64,000 bases of DNA from Bacteroidota bacterium (GCA_030706605.1 JAUZOE010000001.1:272486-336485); one strand, 5' to 3'. Positions 34,917 to 45,002 are shown, numbered from the stretch's first letter. Program-made: numbers and translations. Notes: generated from the letters alone by a model not told the origin.

Positions 34917-37900
34917 TTAAAAAGTTACCTGGAATCCGAGCGTCATTGCCCTTGGGTTTGGATATTCATCAACGTTAATATTCACCGCACCCGCTTCAGG
35001 ATCTCTTCCCCTCCATTTTGTCCAGATAAATAAATTGGTCCCCTGAACATAAAACCTTGCCTTGGAAATAAATTTAGTTTTATTTAATATATTTTCAGGT
35101 ATAGAGTAAGAAAGTGTTACATCTCGTAAGCGAAGAAAAGAAGCATCATGAAATAAATTCGATGAAAAATTAGTACCATATAAAGGGCTTGGAGTACTTG
35201 CAATATCCCCGGGCTTTTGCCAGAAATTTAAATCGCTTGATTGATTATATCCACTGGACATAAAACCCAGGTTTTCTGTGAAATACTGAAGGTTATCCGC
35301 CTTCACCGCTCCCTGTTGCCAGCTAAATAAAGCAGAAAAATCAAAGCCTTTATAATGTAAATCACTTCCAAAACCTCCATTCCACGGTGCTTCCCAGGTA
35401 CCATAATCCTGAACAGCATTGTCTGCAGAATAAGTAGTAGTTAAAACTCCATCTTTAGTATAATATAAAGGAGCGCCCGTTGCTGCATCTACACCTCCCC
35501 ATTTTACGTCATAGAGCGACCCTAAAGGCTTTCCTACTGTTACTAACCCGGTACCTACTTCGTAAGATTTTTCGCCACCTAAGCTCAACACTTTATTCTT
35601 GTTGTAAGCGCCATTAGCAAATACCGTCCAGACAAAATTTTTGCTGCGTAATACATCTATATTTAAATTCACTTCAACTCCTTTATTTTGAAGCTCACCG
35701 GCATTAATATCAAGTGAACCACCATTGCCAAAGCCTGCCGTTGCAGAAAGCTTTTTTTCTACAAATAAATCTTTGGTACGTTTATCATATAAATTAATAT
35801 CCCCATAAATTCTGTTGCTAAATAATCCGAAATCGATACCGAGATTGGTCACATAAGTGGTTTCCCATTTCATATTTGGATTGCCAGGGTAAGTCGAAAC
35901 GATAGTATTCAAGCCTGAATAAGTTCCCTGGGCATAGGTTGCCTGGTATGGATAAGCGCCTCCCGGGAAATTATTGGCATCACCTGATCCACCATAGCTT
36001 AGCTTAACATTCAGAACGTTAATTGCTGAAATATTCTTCATAAAACCTTCTTTACCGGCATTCCATACGGCACCTACCGAATAGAATCCCTGCCACCTGG
36101 TGGCTGTTGGAAGTTTTGATGAACCATCATAACGATAAGAACCTGAAATGGTATATTTTCCATCATAAGTATATCTTGCCATTCCCAGGCCGGATAAAAG
36201 TGCATCTGTAGACTTACCGCCGGTAACACTTTGATATAATTGATTTACTGCATTTCCCGGTGTAACGGCAGCTATAGTATTCGGAGTCCTGGGATCTATG
36301 CCATACCCGGTTCCATTGAAATTTTTTGCCATCTCCTTAATATATTCACCAACGGCAGTTACTTCTAACTCACTCTTGTCAAATGCTTTTTTGTAAGTAA
36401 CAGAAGGACGAACATCTCCTGTAAAAAAACGGTCTATCCCTTCGGACTGGAATCCTGCATGCCCCCTGACACTTGTAGAACTTAACCTTATATACGCTAG
36501 CGGGCTACCATAGTTAGAACTCTGGGTTTCCCTGAAATCAATACCTGAAGTCAGGGAAAGAGTAATCTCCTTAGTGATTTTGTATCCGGCCGTAAAACCA
36601 ATGGTTGCCTTTAGCTGATTATTGTAATTTCTATCATACCTGGTAATGTCTAACTGATCTGTTGCGACATATTGTGTCCCTGTCCCCGTAGCATAAGAGC
36701 CATCGGGGTTATAAAGCTTTTGATAGGGAACCGCAAAGGCAGAAGTAGCAAATGGATTACCTGTATCAAAATCAGAACTTTGTTGAAAATCTCTTTTGGT
36801 GTATCCAAGATTAGTTGATAAAGCCATGGTAAACTTATCATCGCTATAATCTAAATTGTTTCTCAGTGTTACACGGTTCATATCAGTTCTAAGTGTAGTT
36901 CCCTGTTCATTATAAAGAGCAACACTGGAATAAATGCGCGTTTTCCCGGTACCTCCTGAAAGAGATAGCTGGTGATTATTAAATGAACCCTGGCGAAAAA
37001 TAGCATCCGACCAATTGGTATTTATTTGTGAAATAGAATCCAAAATATGATCCGTATTAGCCTGCTGATCAGGAGTTAATGTTGCATAGCGGGGATTTAA
37101 TTTTGAATAATACCAACCTGGAAGAGTCTGTGTACTTGCAGTGCTTCCAATAATTTTTCCATATTCTTCCTGTGTTTTCAAAAGTTGGGTAGTAGTCATC
37201 GGTTTAAAAGCAAAATCAGGTTTATATTTAATACCCAATTGCCCATCATAAGATAGTTTCATTTTTCCGGCAACTCCTCTTTTTGTGGTTATCACTATTA
37301 CCCCGGCAGACCCCCTTGACCCATATAAGGCAGCGGATGCTGCATCCCGTAAAATATCTACAGAAGCAAAATCATTCGGATTTAAATTTTGAAAAACAGC
37401 AGTTTCAACCGGTATCCCATCTACAACATACAAAGGATCAGATCCTCCTGCAATTGATCCCTCGCCACGAATAATAATGGCGGAATTATTACCAGGCTGT
37501 CCACTTGTGGTTAAAGCCAAAAGCCCCGGCACCCTACCCTGTAACAATTGATCAAAAGACCCTACCGGTTTATTTTCAATTTCTTTTGCGATGAGTTTGG
37601 TTGTTGCCCCGGTATATTCTGATTTTTTTGTATTACTGATACCAGTTATAACCACTTCATCTAAATTAGTTACATCAGAAGGTAACAGAGTAATAAAATA
37701 AGTTTCAGATGAGCTAATATTTATTGTCTGACTCTTATATCCTAAAAAACTAAATACAACCTGCTTTGCTCCAGAAGGAATTGACAAAGAAAAACTCCCG
37801 TTATCATTTGTTATTGTCCCGATTTTAGTTCCTTTAACCTGAACTGTCGCAGCAGAAACGGGTTTCCCGGCCTCATCTTTTACAGTGCCGGAAATCACCC

Positions 37901-37967
37901 GGGTTTGTGAAAATGCCAATACCCCACTGAGCATTAGCGATATAAAAAATATAAGAAATTTTCTCAT
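34917..37967 (-). CDS. SusC/RagA TonB-linked outer-membrane transporter
   Basis: A 1016-residue protein. Signal peptide (ending AFSQ) is followed by a carboxypeptidase-regulatory-like domain (ISGTVKDEAGKPVSAATVQVKGT, about 25-95), then the plug with DEVVITGISN and GRVPGLLALTTSGQPG, LYVVDGIPV and STRG-type residues, and a 22-strand barrel ending GFQVTF. It imports a ligand captured by SusD, powered by TonB. First gene of the three-gene operon, with a consensus promoter about 120 bases upstream. No anti-sigma/ECF pair lies next to it. Confidence 0.95.
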   Translation of the reverse strand: MRKFLIFFISLMLSGVLAFSQTRVISGTVKDEAGKPVSAATVQVKGTKIGTITNDNGSFSLSIPSGAKQVVFSFLGYKSQTINISSSETYFITLLPSDVTNLDEVVITGISNTKKSEYTGATTKLIAKEIENKPVGSFDQLLQGRVPGLLALTTSGQPGNNSAIIIRGEGSIAGGSDPLYVVDGIPVETAVFQNLNPNDFASVDILRDAASAALYGSRGSAGVIVITTKRGVAGKMKLSYDGQLGIKYKPDFAFKPMTTTQLLKTQEEYGKIIGSTASTQTLPGWYYSKLNPRYATLTPDQQANTDHILDSISQINTNWSDAIFRQGSFNNHQLSLSGGTGKTRIYSSVALYNEQGTTLRTDMNRVTLRNNLDYSDDKFTMALSTNLGYTKRDFQQSSDFDTGNPFATSAFAVPYQKLYNPDGSYATGTGTQYVATDQLDITRYDRNYNNQLKATIGFTAGYKITKEITLSLTSGIDFRETQSSNYGSPLAYIRLSSTSVRGHAGFQSEGIDRFFTGDVRPSVTYKKAFDKSELEVTAVGEYIKEMAKNFNGTGYGIDPRTPNTIAAVTPGNAVNQLYQSVTGGKSTDALLSGLGMARYTYDGKYTISGSYRYDGSSKLPTATRWQGFYSVGAVWNAGKEGFMKNISAINVLNVKLSYGGSGDANNFPGGAYPYQATYAQGTYSGLNTIVSTYPGNPNMKWETTYVTNLGIDFGLFSNRIYGDINLYDKRTKDLFVEKKLSATAGFGNGGSLDINAGELQNKGVEVNLNIDVLRSKNFVWTVFANGAYNKNKVLSLGGEKSYEVGTGLVTVGKPLGSLYDVKWGGVDAATGAPLYYTKDGVLTTTYSADNAVQDYGTWEAPWNGGFGSDLHYKGFDFSALFSWQQGAVKADNLQYFTENLGFMSSGYNQSSDLNFWQKPGDIASTPSPLYGTNFSSNLFHDASFLRLRDVTLSYSIPENILNKTKFISKARFYVQGTNLFIWTKWRGRDPEAGAVNINVDEYPNPRAMTLGFQVTF

Positions 37968-38313
37968 TATATGTACAGTTTAAATTTTAGTTCAAGAAGT
38001 ATTTTTAAATAACTTATATTATATTGATAAGTATAACTTTTGGAGAAAGGGGGTTATTATAGTATGAATTAATCTTTAAGGCATACAAAGGTACCAATAC
38101 GCTGCATATTACAAAAAATTAAAAAAAACTGAATAATATCTAAATAAACTCATAAATAATATAAATTATTAGATAAATACTAAAAATATATTTTAAATAT
38201 CGAAAATATTTTAAAAAAAATCAAAGAAATATAAAACAAAATCATTAAAAGTTAGATCGAATTCACTATAAACGATGGAAATCATTACTTTGTTGCATGT
38301 CCATGATAATGTT
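37968..38313. other. AT-rich regulatory gap upstream of susC
   Basis: About 346 bases. The left third is the susC leader of about 110 bases. A consensus promoter follows, and then roughly 150 bases of nearly pure A and T that could act as an UP-like activating element. The end of the HhH/barrel gene lies to the right. No ORF or stable hairpin is seen. Confidence 0.5.
38086..38115 (-). promoter_or_regulatory. Consensus promoter of the SusCD operon
   Basis: On the minus strand: TTTG, 18 bases, TACCTTTG. A long AT-rich stretch lies just upstream. Confidence 0.7.
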
Positions 38314-40410
38314 TCAAAAACTATAAATTGCCTGTAGTTTTATTTCAGATTTCTTATTGCCTTTTATTTCATCTAACCCACTTCCGATCAAATCTTTTTC
38401 AGGATAAAGGGTTTGTGCAAATCTTGCCCATACAGAAAGCTTCCTGCTTACTTCACAGTTTATATTTATATAATAGCGGTATCCTTTATCAAAAAAAACA
38501 GGAATGGAATAGCCAAATAATACGTCATTTTCATAAGCGTACATGCGACTATTGTAGCCATCGGTTTCAAAATATAATAACCTGGCATTTCCTGAAAATG
38601 ATTTTAATAATGGTTTATAAAGAAGGTCTGCAAAAATCAAAAAGCCATTTTGCGGATTATCGCCTCTTTTATCGTACCAGTTCAATTCTACTCTTGAACG
38701 AAATGTCAATGCCTGGTCAAGTTTATAATTGAACTGAGTTCGTAATCCCTGTTTCGATTTACCAATTACCGGGTTTAATGCCAAATTACCAGGATTCGAG
38801 TTGATGGGTTTATTTTCTGTTCGATACCGGGTATAAATGCTTACCTGTTTATTTGGCTGATAGGTCACTTGAATCATATAATCATTCCCCGAAGTAGGCG
38901 CATCTGTTCGGTATTTTAACCAGGGAAAATGATAAAAATCTGCATAAGCATCTATGCGTAAATAATCAACAGGATTGATAGTGATTCCCGAATAAAAACC
39001 ACTTTCATTAGTCGGAAATGTATTTTCAGTAAATGCATTGGTATATAAAGATTGATATCCTCTTGAAATTTTTCTATAGAGGAAACTCATATCTACATGA
39101 GCATTGGTACTGATCAATAAGCCATTTATGAAAGCCTTATCCAAATTATTATCGGTAGCAACTTCGCCAAAAAAATGCCAGTTTTGGTAAGTATAGCTGT
39201 AATCAATACTATAATTCCCTAACTCCTTCCCGGAAATGGCATACCGGTTATATAAATAATCAACTTTTATAACAGGATATTGGAAATGATAATTCACTGC
39301 ATTGAATCCAATATGGATTTTATTGGTAGAATAATTTACATTTCCACCGAAGCTGAATTGTCCCTGCGAGTTTTTGTCGGCAACTTCATTGGCTGTGCGG
39401 TGCAACCCCGAAGATTGCAAAGAAGACACGTAATCTTCAGAATTCAATGTATCGGTATTAAACCCTGCATCTAATCTTCGAAAACTTACAAAACCGGTAG
39501 TTTCCCAATTATTTTTTTTCAAAGTGATCCCTGCTCCCCTATGAAAAATTATTTCGCCGGCAGAATTGTAAGGTTGCAATACCTCCGACTGTCTTTTGAT
39601 ATTTAATACATCCGAGCCTTTGTTAAAAGCCAGGCTATGCCATTGAGTTAAGCCCTGGCCAAGATTTACCGCAAAATCGCCAATCGCCAGGGACTTTATA
39701 ATGCCTGAATTTCTGACAAAAAAATGAGCAGAATAAAAATCAAATCCTGATTTTTGAGATCCTTTAAAAAATTGTTCGCCCGCATCTTTTTCCGCTGTAA
39801 ATCCATATTTCAGGATATTTTTAAAAGTATATTTATAGCGCATTAAGATCTTTTGAGGACTGCCGGGATAAAAATTTTTGGCAATGCTGCTATCTATCAG
39901 GTAGCCTTTTGATTTTTCTAAACCCCTGGAACTTCTTATTAATAAAGTATGTTTCCCGTTTTTTAACCGGCTCCTCAAAGAATTAATGACATCAGCTTTT
40001 GCATCAATAATAATATATGGCCTGATGCGTTCTATTAATCCCAAATCCCAGCCTGGGATTGCCTGAAGCTCATATAGGTCTATTAGATTCCCCAATAATT
40101 TACGATACGACAAAAGATTACTTATTTGAATCGGGGATAATAAATTCAATTGTTGCAATAAACCGGCATCTGCATCATTTAAATTAATGGGTTCATTAAT
40201 AAAATGTTGCATCCCTTGCAAATAAGCGTCATCTTCCGTCGCTAAATCATCATTCGCTTCCGTTAAATTCTCTAATTGTTGTTCTACCTCTGCAGGCGGT
40301 TCTTCATTACCAGGTGTTATTTCCTGTGAAAATGCACAATTAAACACGCTACTTAGTAATAAGCACCATACAGTTGATGAAAAAAATTTTATATAATTAC
40401 TGATACCCAA
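38314..40410 (-). CDS. Outer-membrane barrel protein with N-terminal helix-hairpin-helix region
   Basis: A 698-residue exported protein. After the signal peptide (ending AFSQ) lies an acidic stretch, then a ComEA-like helix-hairpin-helix region of about 80 residues (INLNDADAGLLQQLNLLSPIQISNLLSYRKLLGNLIDLYELQAIPG). The remaining 540 residues look like a large beta barrel with aromatic-rich strands, ending in IKLQAIYSF. The start is TTG inside the upstream gene (14-base overlap), as no ATG is near and the signal peptide needs this N-terminus. HhH plus barrel proteins are annotated in this phylum without proven role. DNA contact is possible. Confidence 0.72.
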   Translation of the reverse strand: MGISNYIKFFSSTVWCLLLSSVFNCAFSQEITPGNEEPPAEVEQQLENLTEANDDLATEDDAYLQGMQHFINEPINLNDADAGLLQQLNLLSPIQISNLLSYRKLLGNLIDLYELQAIPGWDLGLIERIRPYIIIDAKADVINSLRSRLKNGKHTLLIRSSRGLEKSKGYLIDSSIAKNFYPGSPQKILMRYKYTFKNILKYGFTAEKDAGEQFFKGSQKSGFDFYSAHFFVRNSGIIKSLAIGDFAVNLGQGLTQWHSLAFNKGSDVLNIKRQSEVLQPYNSAGEIIFHRGAGITLKKNNWETTGFVSFRRLDAGFNTDTLNSEDYVSSLQSSGLHRTANEVADKNSQGQFSFGGNVNYSTNKIHIGFNAVNYHFQYPVIKVDYLYNRYAISGKELGNYSIDYSYTYQNWHFFGEVATDNNLDKAFINGLLISTNAHVDMSFLYRKISRGYQSLYTNAFTENTFPTNESGFYSGITINPVDYLRIDAYADFYHFPWLKYRTDAPTSGNDYMIQVTYQPNKQVSIYTRYRTENKPINSNPGNLALNPVIGKSKQGLRTQFNYKLDQALTFRSRVELNWYDKRGDNPQNGFLIFADLLYKPLLKSFSGNARLLYFETDGYNSRMYAYENDVLFGYSIPVFFDKGYRYYININCEVSRKLSVWARFAQTLYPEKDLIGSGLDEIKGNKKSEIKLQAIYSF

Positions 40411-41230
40411 AGTCCCTGGATTTAAAATTTACAATCAGCATCAACCCCGGACTTACGCCCAATTGTGGATGATAACTTGCGCTCACATCGAGGCGAAGAT
40501 TATCCCAACTTATTCCGGCACCTGCATAGGGCGATTCATTTTCTGAGGCAATACCAAACCTGGCGAAAAACTGTTTGGCAAAATTATATTGCACACCCGC
40601 ATTTACATTTACGGGAAGGTCTTCCTGTTTTACTATTTCTACACTTAATAAAAAATCGTCCGAAGCTTCATAACCAATTCCGAATTGATACACAGAGCCC
40701 AGTTTCTCATTATCCGTTTTAGAAAGATTACCACCCACCGGGTTATAAAAATGAATACCTGCATGAAGTTTTTTGGTAAGATGAGCAATAGCTCCAATTT
40801 CAAAATTTACCGCAGAAGCATTTTCATAACCCGGAATCCGGAAAGAATAATAATTAAATTTAATCCCCAGGTCCAGTTTTTCTCCCACGCTCCTGGCATA
40901 CGCGATTCCCAATTGCGATTCGTTGTAATTTTTATAGCCAAAATAATCGGCCTGGAATCCAAAATTTCCATATTGAGTAGGCATGGCTACTACTGCAGAA
41001 TACATATTGGTAGCGGCAAGTGAAAACCTTCTTTCGCCATAAACTCCCAACGCAGGAGTTTTGATTTGCGCCAGCGCTGCCTGGTTAGAAGTAAAAGAAA
41101 ATACATCAATATGATTTAAACTATAAGCGCCTAAGCCAAAATAGGAAGCCGCTATCGGCCTCCTCAGTGATTGCGCATTCGTACAATTCAATACTGAAAG
41201 AGATAAATAAAAAAGGAATATTTTTCTCAA
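40397..41230 (-). CDS. PorV/FadL-like outer-membrane beta-barrel protein
   Basis: A 277-residue exported protein. Signal peptide ends TNAQ. The mature N-terminus runs RRPIAASYFGLGAYSLNHIDVFSFTSNQAALAQI, a pattern with an early asparagine-proline-like 'NQAAL' hatch seen in PorV/PorQ and FadL-type barrels. Repeated amphipathic strands follow, ending VSPGLMLIVNFKSRDF. It overlaps the HhH/barrel gene by 14 bases, so the two are translationally coupled and probably form one outer-membrane assembly. I cannot say whether it is a T9SS component or a different barrel. Confidence 0.65.
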   Translation of the reverse strand: MRKIFLFYLSLSVLNCTNAQSLRRPIAASYFGLGAYSLNHIDVFSFTSNQAALAQIKTPALGVYGERRFSLAATNMYSAVVAMPTQYGNFGFQADYFGYKNYNESQLGIAYARSVGEKLDLGIKFNYYSFRIPGYENASAVNFEIGAIAHLTKKLHAGIHFYNPVGGNLSKTDNEKLGSVYQFGIGYEASDDFLLSVEIVKQEDLPVNVNAGVQYNFAKQFFARFGIASENESPYAGAGISWDNLRLDVSASYHPQLGVSPGLMLIVNFKSRDFGYQ

Positions 41231-41320
41231 AACAATTGTTTTGTATTCAAATAAATATAAATATTAATTTTAAAATTTCAATGCAGAAAATTAAATAGGC
41301 AAAAAATGAATACTGAGGGT

Positions 41321-41328
41321 TAATTTTG
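41321..41328 (+). promoter_or_regulatory. -7 element of folD
   Basis: TAATTTTG followed by CA. It ends four bases before the ATG, implying a leaderless message. Confidence 0.5.
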
Positions 41329-41332
41329 CAAC

Positions 41333-42220
41333 ATGCAATTATTAGAAGGAAAAGTGGCTTCTTCAGCCATAAAAGAAGATTTAAAAAATAAAATTTCAGC
41401 ATTAGCTTCAGAAGGAAAAAAATTGCCACACCTGGCTGCAATACTTGTGGGCAATGATCCCGCAAGTCAAACCTACGTAAATTCGAAAGTTAAAAACTGC
41501 CATGAAATCGGAATTACTTCTTCCCTTTTCCGTTTTGATGAATCGATTTCTGAAAAAGAACTTTTAGAAAAAATAATTGAGCTGAATAATCAAAAGGATA
41601 TCGATGGAATTTTAGTACAGGTGCCCTTGCCAAAACATATTTCTGAAAAAAAAGTCACCCTGGCTATTTCTCCTGAAAAAGATGTGGATGGTTTTCACCC
41701 AGTGAATATTGGTAACATGGTACTTGGCTTTCCTTCATTTATTTCTGCAACACCCTTCGGAATTCTTTTAATGCTTGAACACTATAAAATAGAAACAGAA
41801 GGTAAACATGTAGTAGTTATCGGAAGAAGTAACAATGTAGGAACGCCGATAAGCATTTTGCTTAGCCGGAATAATAAATATGGTAATGCAACTGTAACTC
41901 TTTGCCATTCACGAACAAAAAATTTACAGGAAATCTGCAAGCAGGCAGATATTATAATAGCTGCCATTGGTAACCCCAAATTTGTTACCGCAGATATGGT
42001 CAAAGAGAATGCGGTGGTTATTGATGTAGGTATCAACCGCATAAAAGATGAAACTAAGAAAAGCGGGTTTGCATTAAAAGGCGACGTGGATTTTGAGAAT
42101 GTTGCTCCCAAAACCAGTTTCATAACTCCGGTACCTGGCGGGGTTGGTTTAATGACAATAGCTGCTTTATTGATGAATACTTACCAGGCAGCTACCCTAC
42201 ATTCTCAGGAAGGAGAATAA
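41333..42220 (+). CDS. folD: Methylenetetrahydrofolate dehydrogenase/cyclohydrolase FolD
   Basis: A 295-residue bifunctional folate enzyme. Substrate site: YVNSKVKNCHEIG with catalytic lysine, and DGILVQVPLPKH. NADP-binding: GRSNNVGTPISILL. C-terminal PVPGGVGLMTIAALLMNT is the FolD signature. It converts 5,10-methylene-THF to 10-formyl-THF. A -7 promoter element sits directly in front of the ATG. A GC-containing hairpin lies after the stop, before queE, but its T-run faces the opposite strand. Folate genes thyA and folA lie further right but not in the same unit. Confidence 0.96.
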   Translation: MQLLEGKVASSAIKEDLKNKISALASEGKKLPHLAAILVGNDPASQTYVNSKVKNCHEIGITSSLFRFDESISEKELLEKIIELNNQKDIDGILVQVPLPKHISEKKVTLAISPEKDVDGFHPVNIGNMVLGFPSFISATPFGILLMLEHYKIETEGKHVVVIGRSNNVGTPISILLSRNNKYGNATVTLCHSRTKNLQEICKQADIIIAAIGNPKFVTADMVKENAVVIDVGINRIKDETKKSGFALKGDVDFENVAPKTSFITPVPGGVGLMTIAALLMNTYQAATLHSQEGE

Positions 42221-42299
42221 AAAAGTCTCCCTCCGGATAAAGAAGGGAGCTTGAATGATTATGAAATTTTCTTACCTGAATCAAATACTTTAGAAATAC

Positions 42300-42920
42300 T
42301 TGGAAACTTTATTAAATAAAACAACCGCCTTACCCGTAATGGAAGCTTTTTATACATTGCAGGGCGAAGGATTTCACCAGGGCAAAGCTGCTTATTTTAT
42401 AAGACTTGCTGGGTGCGATGTAGGTTGTGTATGGTGCGATGTAAAAGAGAGCTGGGATAAAGATTTATATCCATTGCAAAGCGTAGAGGAAATAGTAACA
42501 GAAGCTAAAAAATTCCCGGGAAGATTAATTGTAATCACCGGGGGAGAACCTACACTTTACAATCTTGATCAATTAACCAATATCCTGATACACGAAGGTT
42601 TTTCCACTAACATTGAAACATCCGGATCTTCGCAGCTTACAGGACGCTGGGATTGGATTTGCCTTTCACCCAAAAAATTTAAGCCTCCATTACCAGGCAT
42701 CCTTTTAGAAGCAAATGAACTTAAAATAATTGTTTTTAATCAATCGGATTTTGCCTGGGCCGAAAAATATGCCAGCCAGGTTTCTCCTTCCTGCAAGCTT
42801 TATTTACAACCGGAGTGGGATAAAGCAGCAATAGTAACTCCATGGATAATTGAGTATATTAAAGAAAATCCAAAATGGGAATTATCATTGCAGATACATA
42901 AATATATTAATGTACCATAG
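42300..42920 (+). CDS. queE: 7-carboxy-7-deazaguanine synthase
   Basis: A 206-residue radical-SAM enzyme. The cluster motif is C-x3-C-x2-C (CDVGCVWCD), preceded by FYTLQGEGFHQGKAAYFIRLAG and followed by ITGGEPTL, which is typical of QueE. It makes the 7-deazaguanine ring for queuosine. The frame opens with TTG (METLLNKTTALPVME); the first ATG would remove the first 13 residues just before the conserved FYTLQGEG. The TTG start is preferred because homologues usually have a few residues there. No other queuosine gene is next to it. Confidence 0.92.
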   Translation: METLLNKTTALPVMEAFYTLQGEGFHQGKAAYFIRLAGCDVGCVWCDVKESWDKDLYPLQSVEEIVTEAKKFPGRLIVITGGEPTLYNLDQLTNILIHEGFSTNIETSGSSQLTGRWDWICLSPKKFKPPLPGILLEANELKIIVFNQSDFAWAEKYASQVSPSCKLYLQPEWDKAAIVTPWIIEYIKENPKWELSLQIHKYINVP

Positions 42921-43085
42921 AGTTTCCCGTATTTTTCCTGTGATTAATTTTTGATACGCCATTGAATTTTTTGATCAATTATTATATAGCTTATTCAACA
43001 TTCAAACAATTTACCAGTTTAAACTATAACACCCCATTAAATAAAAGCATCAGAAATTCGTTTTACTTTTAAACAAACCTGATTC

Positions 43086-45002
43086 ATGCAAAAAATCCTC
43101 TTTCTCTCTTTATTATTAACCTGCTTTTTACAAACAAAATCTCAATGGTACGATCCTGAAAAAGTAGATCATAACGCGAACACAATTTACAACCTGGGAA
43201 ATAATAAAGCCATAAACGGAGATTATCAGGCAGCAATAAAAATGATTAATAAAGCTTTAGAAATTGAACCAAAATTTGTGGATGCCTATCTTTCACTCGC
43301 TGGAATATATGCAGATATGAAAGATTATGCGTCTGCAGTAAATTATTTTGAAAAGGGATTTAAACTTGATCCCGTATATACCAACTATTATCTACTACCA
43401 TATTCTATTGACTTAGCAGGTTGTGGAAGATTTGAGGATGCTTTAAATGCAGTTGACACCTTTTTACAAAATCCTAACCTAAATGAAAGAAGTAGAAAGG
43501 CAGGTGAATTCAGAAAAAAAACTTACGAATTTGCAATTAACTACGCAAATATGCATCCTTACAAGAATTATATTTTTACTCCTAAAAACCTTGGTGATAG
43601 CATAAATACAACAAACGCAGAATACTTTCCTTCTCTTACGGTGGATAACCATACATTAACTTTCACAAGAAAAATCAACGGCAATGAAGATATTTATGAA
43701 AGTAATTTAATCGACGGAAATTGGAGTAATGCCAATCCATTACCTGGAAAAATTAATTCTTCTGCATTTAACGAAGGAGCTCAGAATATTTCACAGGATG
43801 GAAAATGGATGCTGTTTACAGGTTGCAATTTCCCTGAAGGACTAGGTAGTTGTGATCTTTACATATCTTATCTCACCAAGAATGGATGGAGCGAGCCTCA
43901 AAACTTGGGACCAAATGTCAACTCAGAATTTTGGGAATCCACACCTTCATTATCACCAGATAAAAAAGATCTCTATTTCAGCAGCAATGTCCCCGGGGGT
44001 TTTGGAGGAAAAGACATCTGGGTATGCCATCGTGGAGAAGATGGTAAGTGGGGACCCGCCTTAAATCTCGGTGCAGAAATTAATACCGCCGGGGATGAAA
44101 GCACTCCATTTATTCATGCAGATAATCAAACATTGTTTTTTAATTCTACAGGTCACCCCGGGTATAGTGAGAAACCCGACTTGTTTGTATCCCGTAAATT
44201 GCCCAATGGGAAATGGAGCCAACCCGAAAATTTAGGATACCCGATCAATACTATTGATGATGAAGGTTCGCTCGTAGTAGCCTCTGATGGAAAAACAGCT
44301 TATTTCTCCAGTGACCGTAGTGATAGTAAAGGAGGCCTTGATATTTATTCTTTTGAACTACGTCCCGATATTCGTCCTCTGAAAACTTTGTGGGTTAAGG
44401 GGCAGGTATATGATAAAAAAACAAAAGCAGGACTGCCTTCTACTGTTGAATTGACAGATGTAAACACAAGAGAACTTATAAGCCAATTGCAGACAGATGA
44501 AGAAGGAAACTACCTGGTAACGCTACCGGTAGGAAAAGATTACGCGTTTAATGTTCACAGGAAAGGGTATTTATTTTATTCGGAGAATTATAATATGAGT
44601 AATATCTCTTCCGATTCTACTTACACTGCCGATATTCCTCTGCAACCCATTGAAGCCAATGCTCATATTATTTTAAAGAATGTTTTTTTCGACACAAAAA
44701 AGACAGAGCTAAACCCCGCATCCATCACAGAATTGGATAACGTGGTAAGACTTATGAATGAGAACCCAGCCATGAAAATATTAATTACCGGTTTTACAGA
44801 TAATGTCGGTAAGCCCGCAGATAATTTAATCCTTTCAAAAGGACGCGCATTAGCAGTAGTTAATTATTTAATCCAAAAAGGCATTAATAATACCAGGCTT
44901 TCTTTTAAAGGTTTAGGGGAAGCCAATCCTGTGGCAAATAATAACACGGAAGAAGGACGTGCTTTAAACCGCAGAACTGAATTAAGCGTTGTGAGTAATT
45001 AA
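43086..45002 (+). CDS. PorE-like OmpA-family protein (TPR, beta-propeller, OmpA)
   Basis: A 638-residue exported protein with four parts in order: TPR repeats (about 30-110), a beta-propeller of PD40/WD40-like blades (about 165-430; blades such as LYFSSNVPGGFGGKDIWV and AYFSSDRSDSKGGLDIYSF), a carboxypeptidase-regulatory-like domain (about 437-520, VKGQVYDKKTKAGLPSTVEL), and an OmpA peptidoglycan-binding domain (about 530-638, NVFFDTKKTELNPAS). This order matches PorE, a periplasmic type IX secretion part, though homologues with other roles exist. The signal has LLLTC, not a standard lipobox. It should tie the outer membrane to peptidoglycan. Confidence 0.85.
   Translation: MQKILFLSLLLTCFLQTKSQWYDPEKVDHNANTIYNLGNNKAINGDYQAAIKMINKALEIEPKFVDAYLSLAGIYADMKDYASAVNYFEKGFKLDPVYTNYYLLPYSIDLAGCGRFEDALNAVDTFLQNPNLNERSRKAGEFRKKTYEFAINYANMHPYKNYIFTPKNLGDSINTTNAEYFPSLTVDNHTLTFTRKINGNEDIYESNLIDGNWSNANPLPGKINSSAFNEGAQNISQDGKWMLFTGCNFPEGLGSCDLYISYLTKNGWSEPQNLGPNVNSEFWESTPSLSPDKKDLYFSSNVPGGFGGKDIWVCHRGEDGKWGPALNLGAEINTAGDESTPFIHADNQTLFFNSTGHPGYSEKPDLFVSRKLPNGKWSQPENLGYPINTIDDEGSLVVASDGKTAYFSSDRSDSKGGLDIYSFELRPDIRPLKTLWVKGQVYDKKTKAGLPSTVELTDVNTRELISQLQTDEEGNYLVTLPVGKDYAFNVHRKGYLFYSENYNMSNISSDSTYTADIPLQPIEANAHIILKNVFFDTKKTELNPASITELDNVVRLMNENPAMKILITGFTDNVGKPADNLILSKGRALAVVNYLIQKGINNTRLSFKGLGEANPVANNNTEEGRALNRRTELSVVSN

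Noticed and set aside
32576..37967. Polysaccharide utilisation locus
   Set aside because: Only SusC, SusD and a lipoprotein are present; without enzymes I cannot claim glycan use.
42224..42252. Hairpin after folD as a terminator
   Set aside because: The T-run lies on the opposite strand from folD and no gene reads toward it from the right, so its role is unclear.
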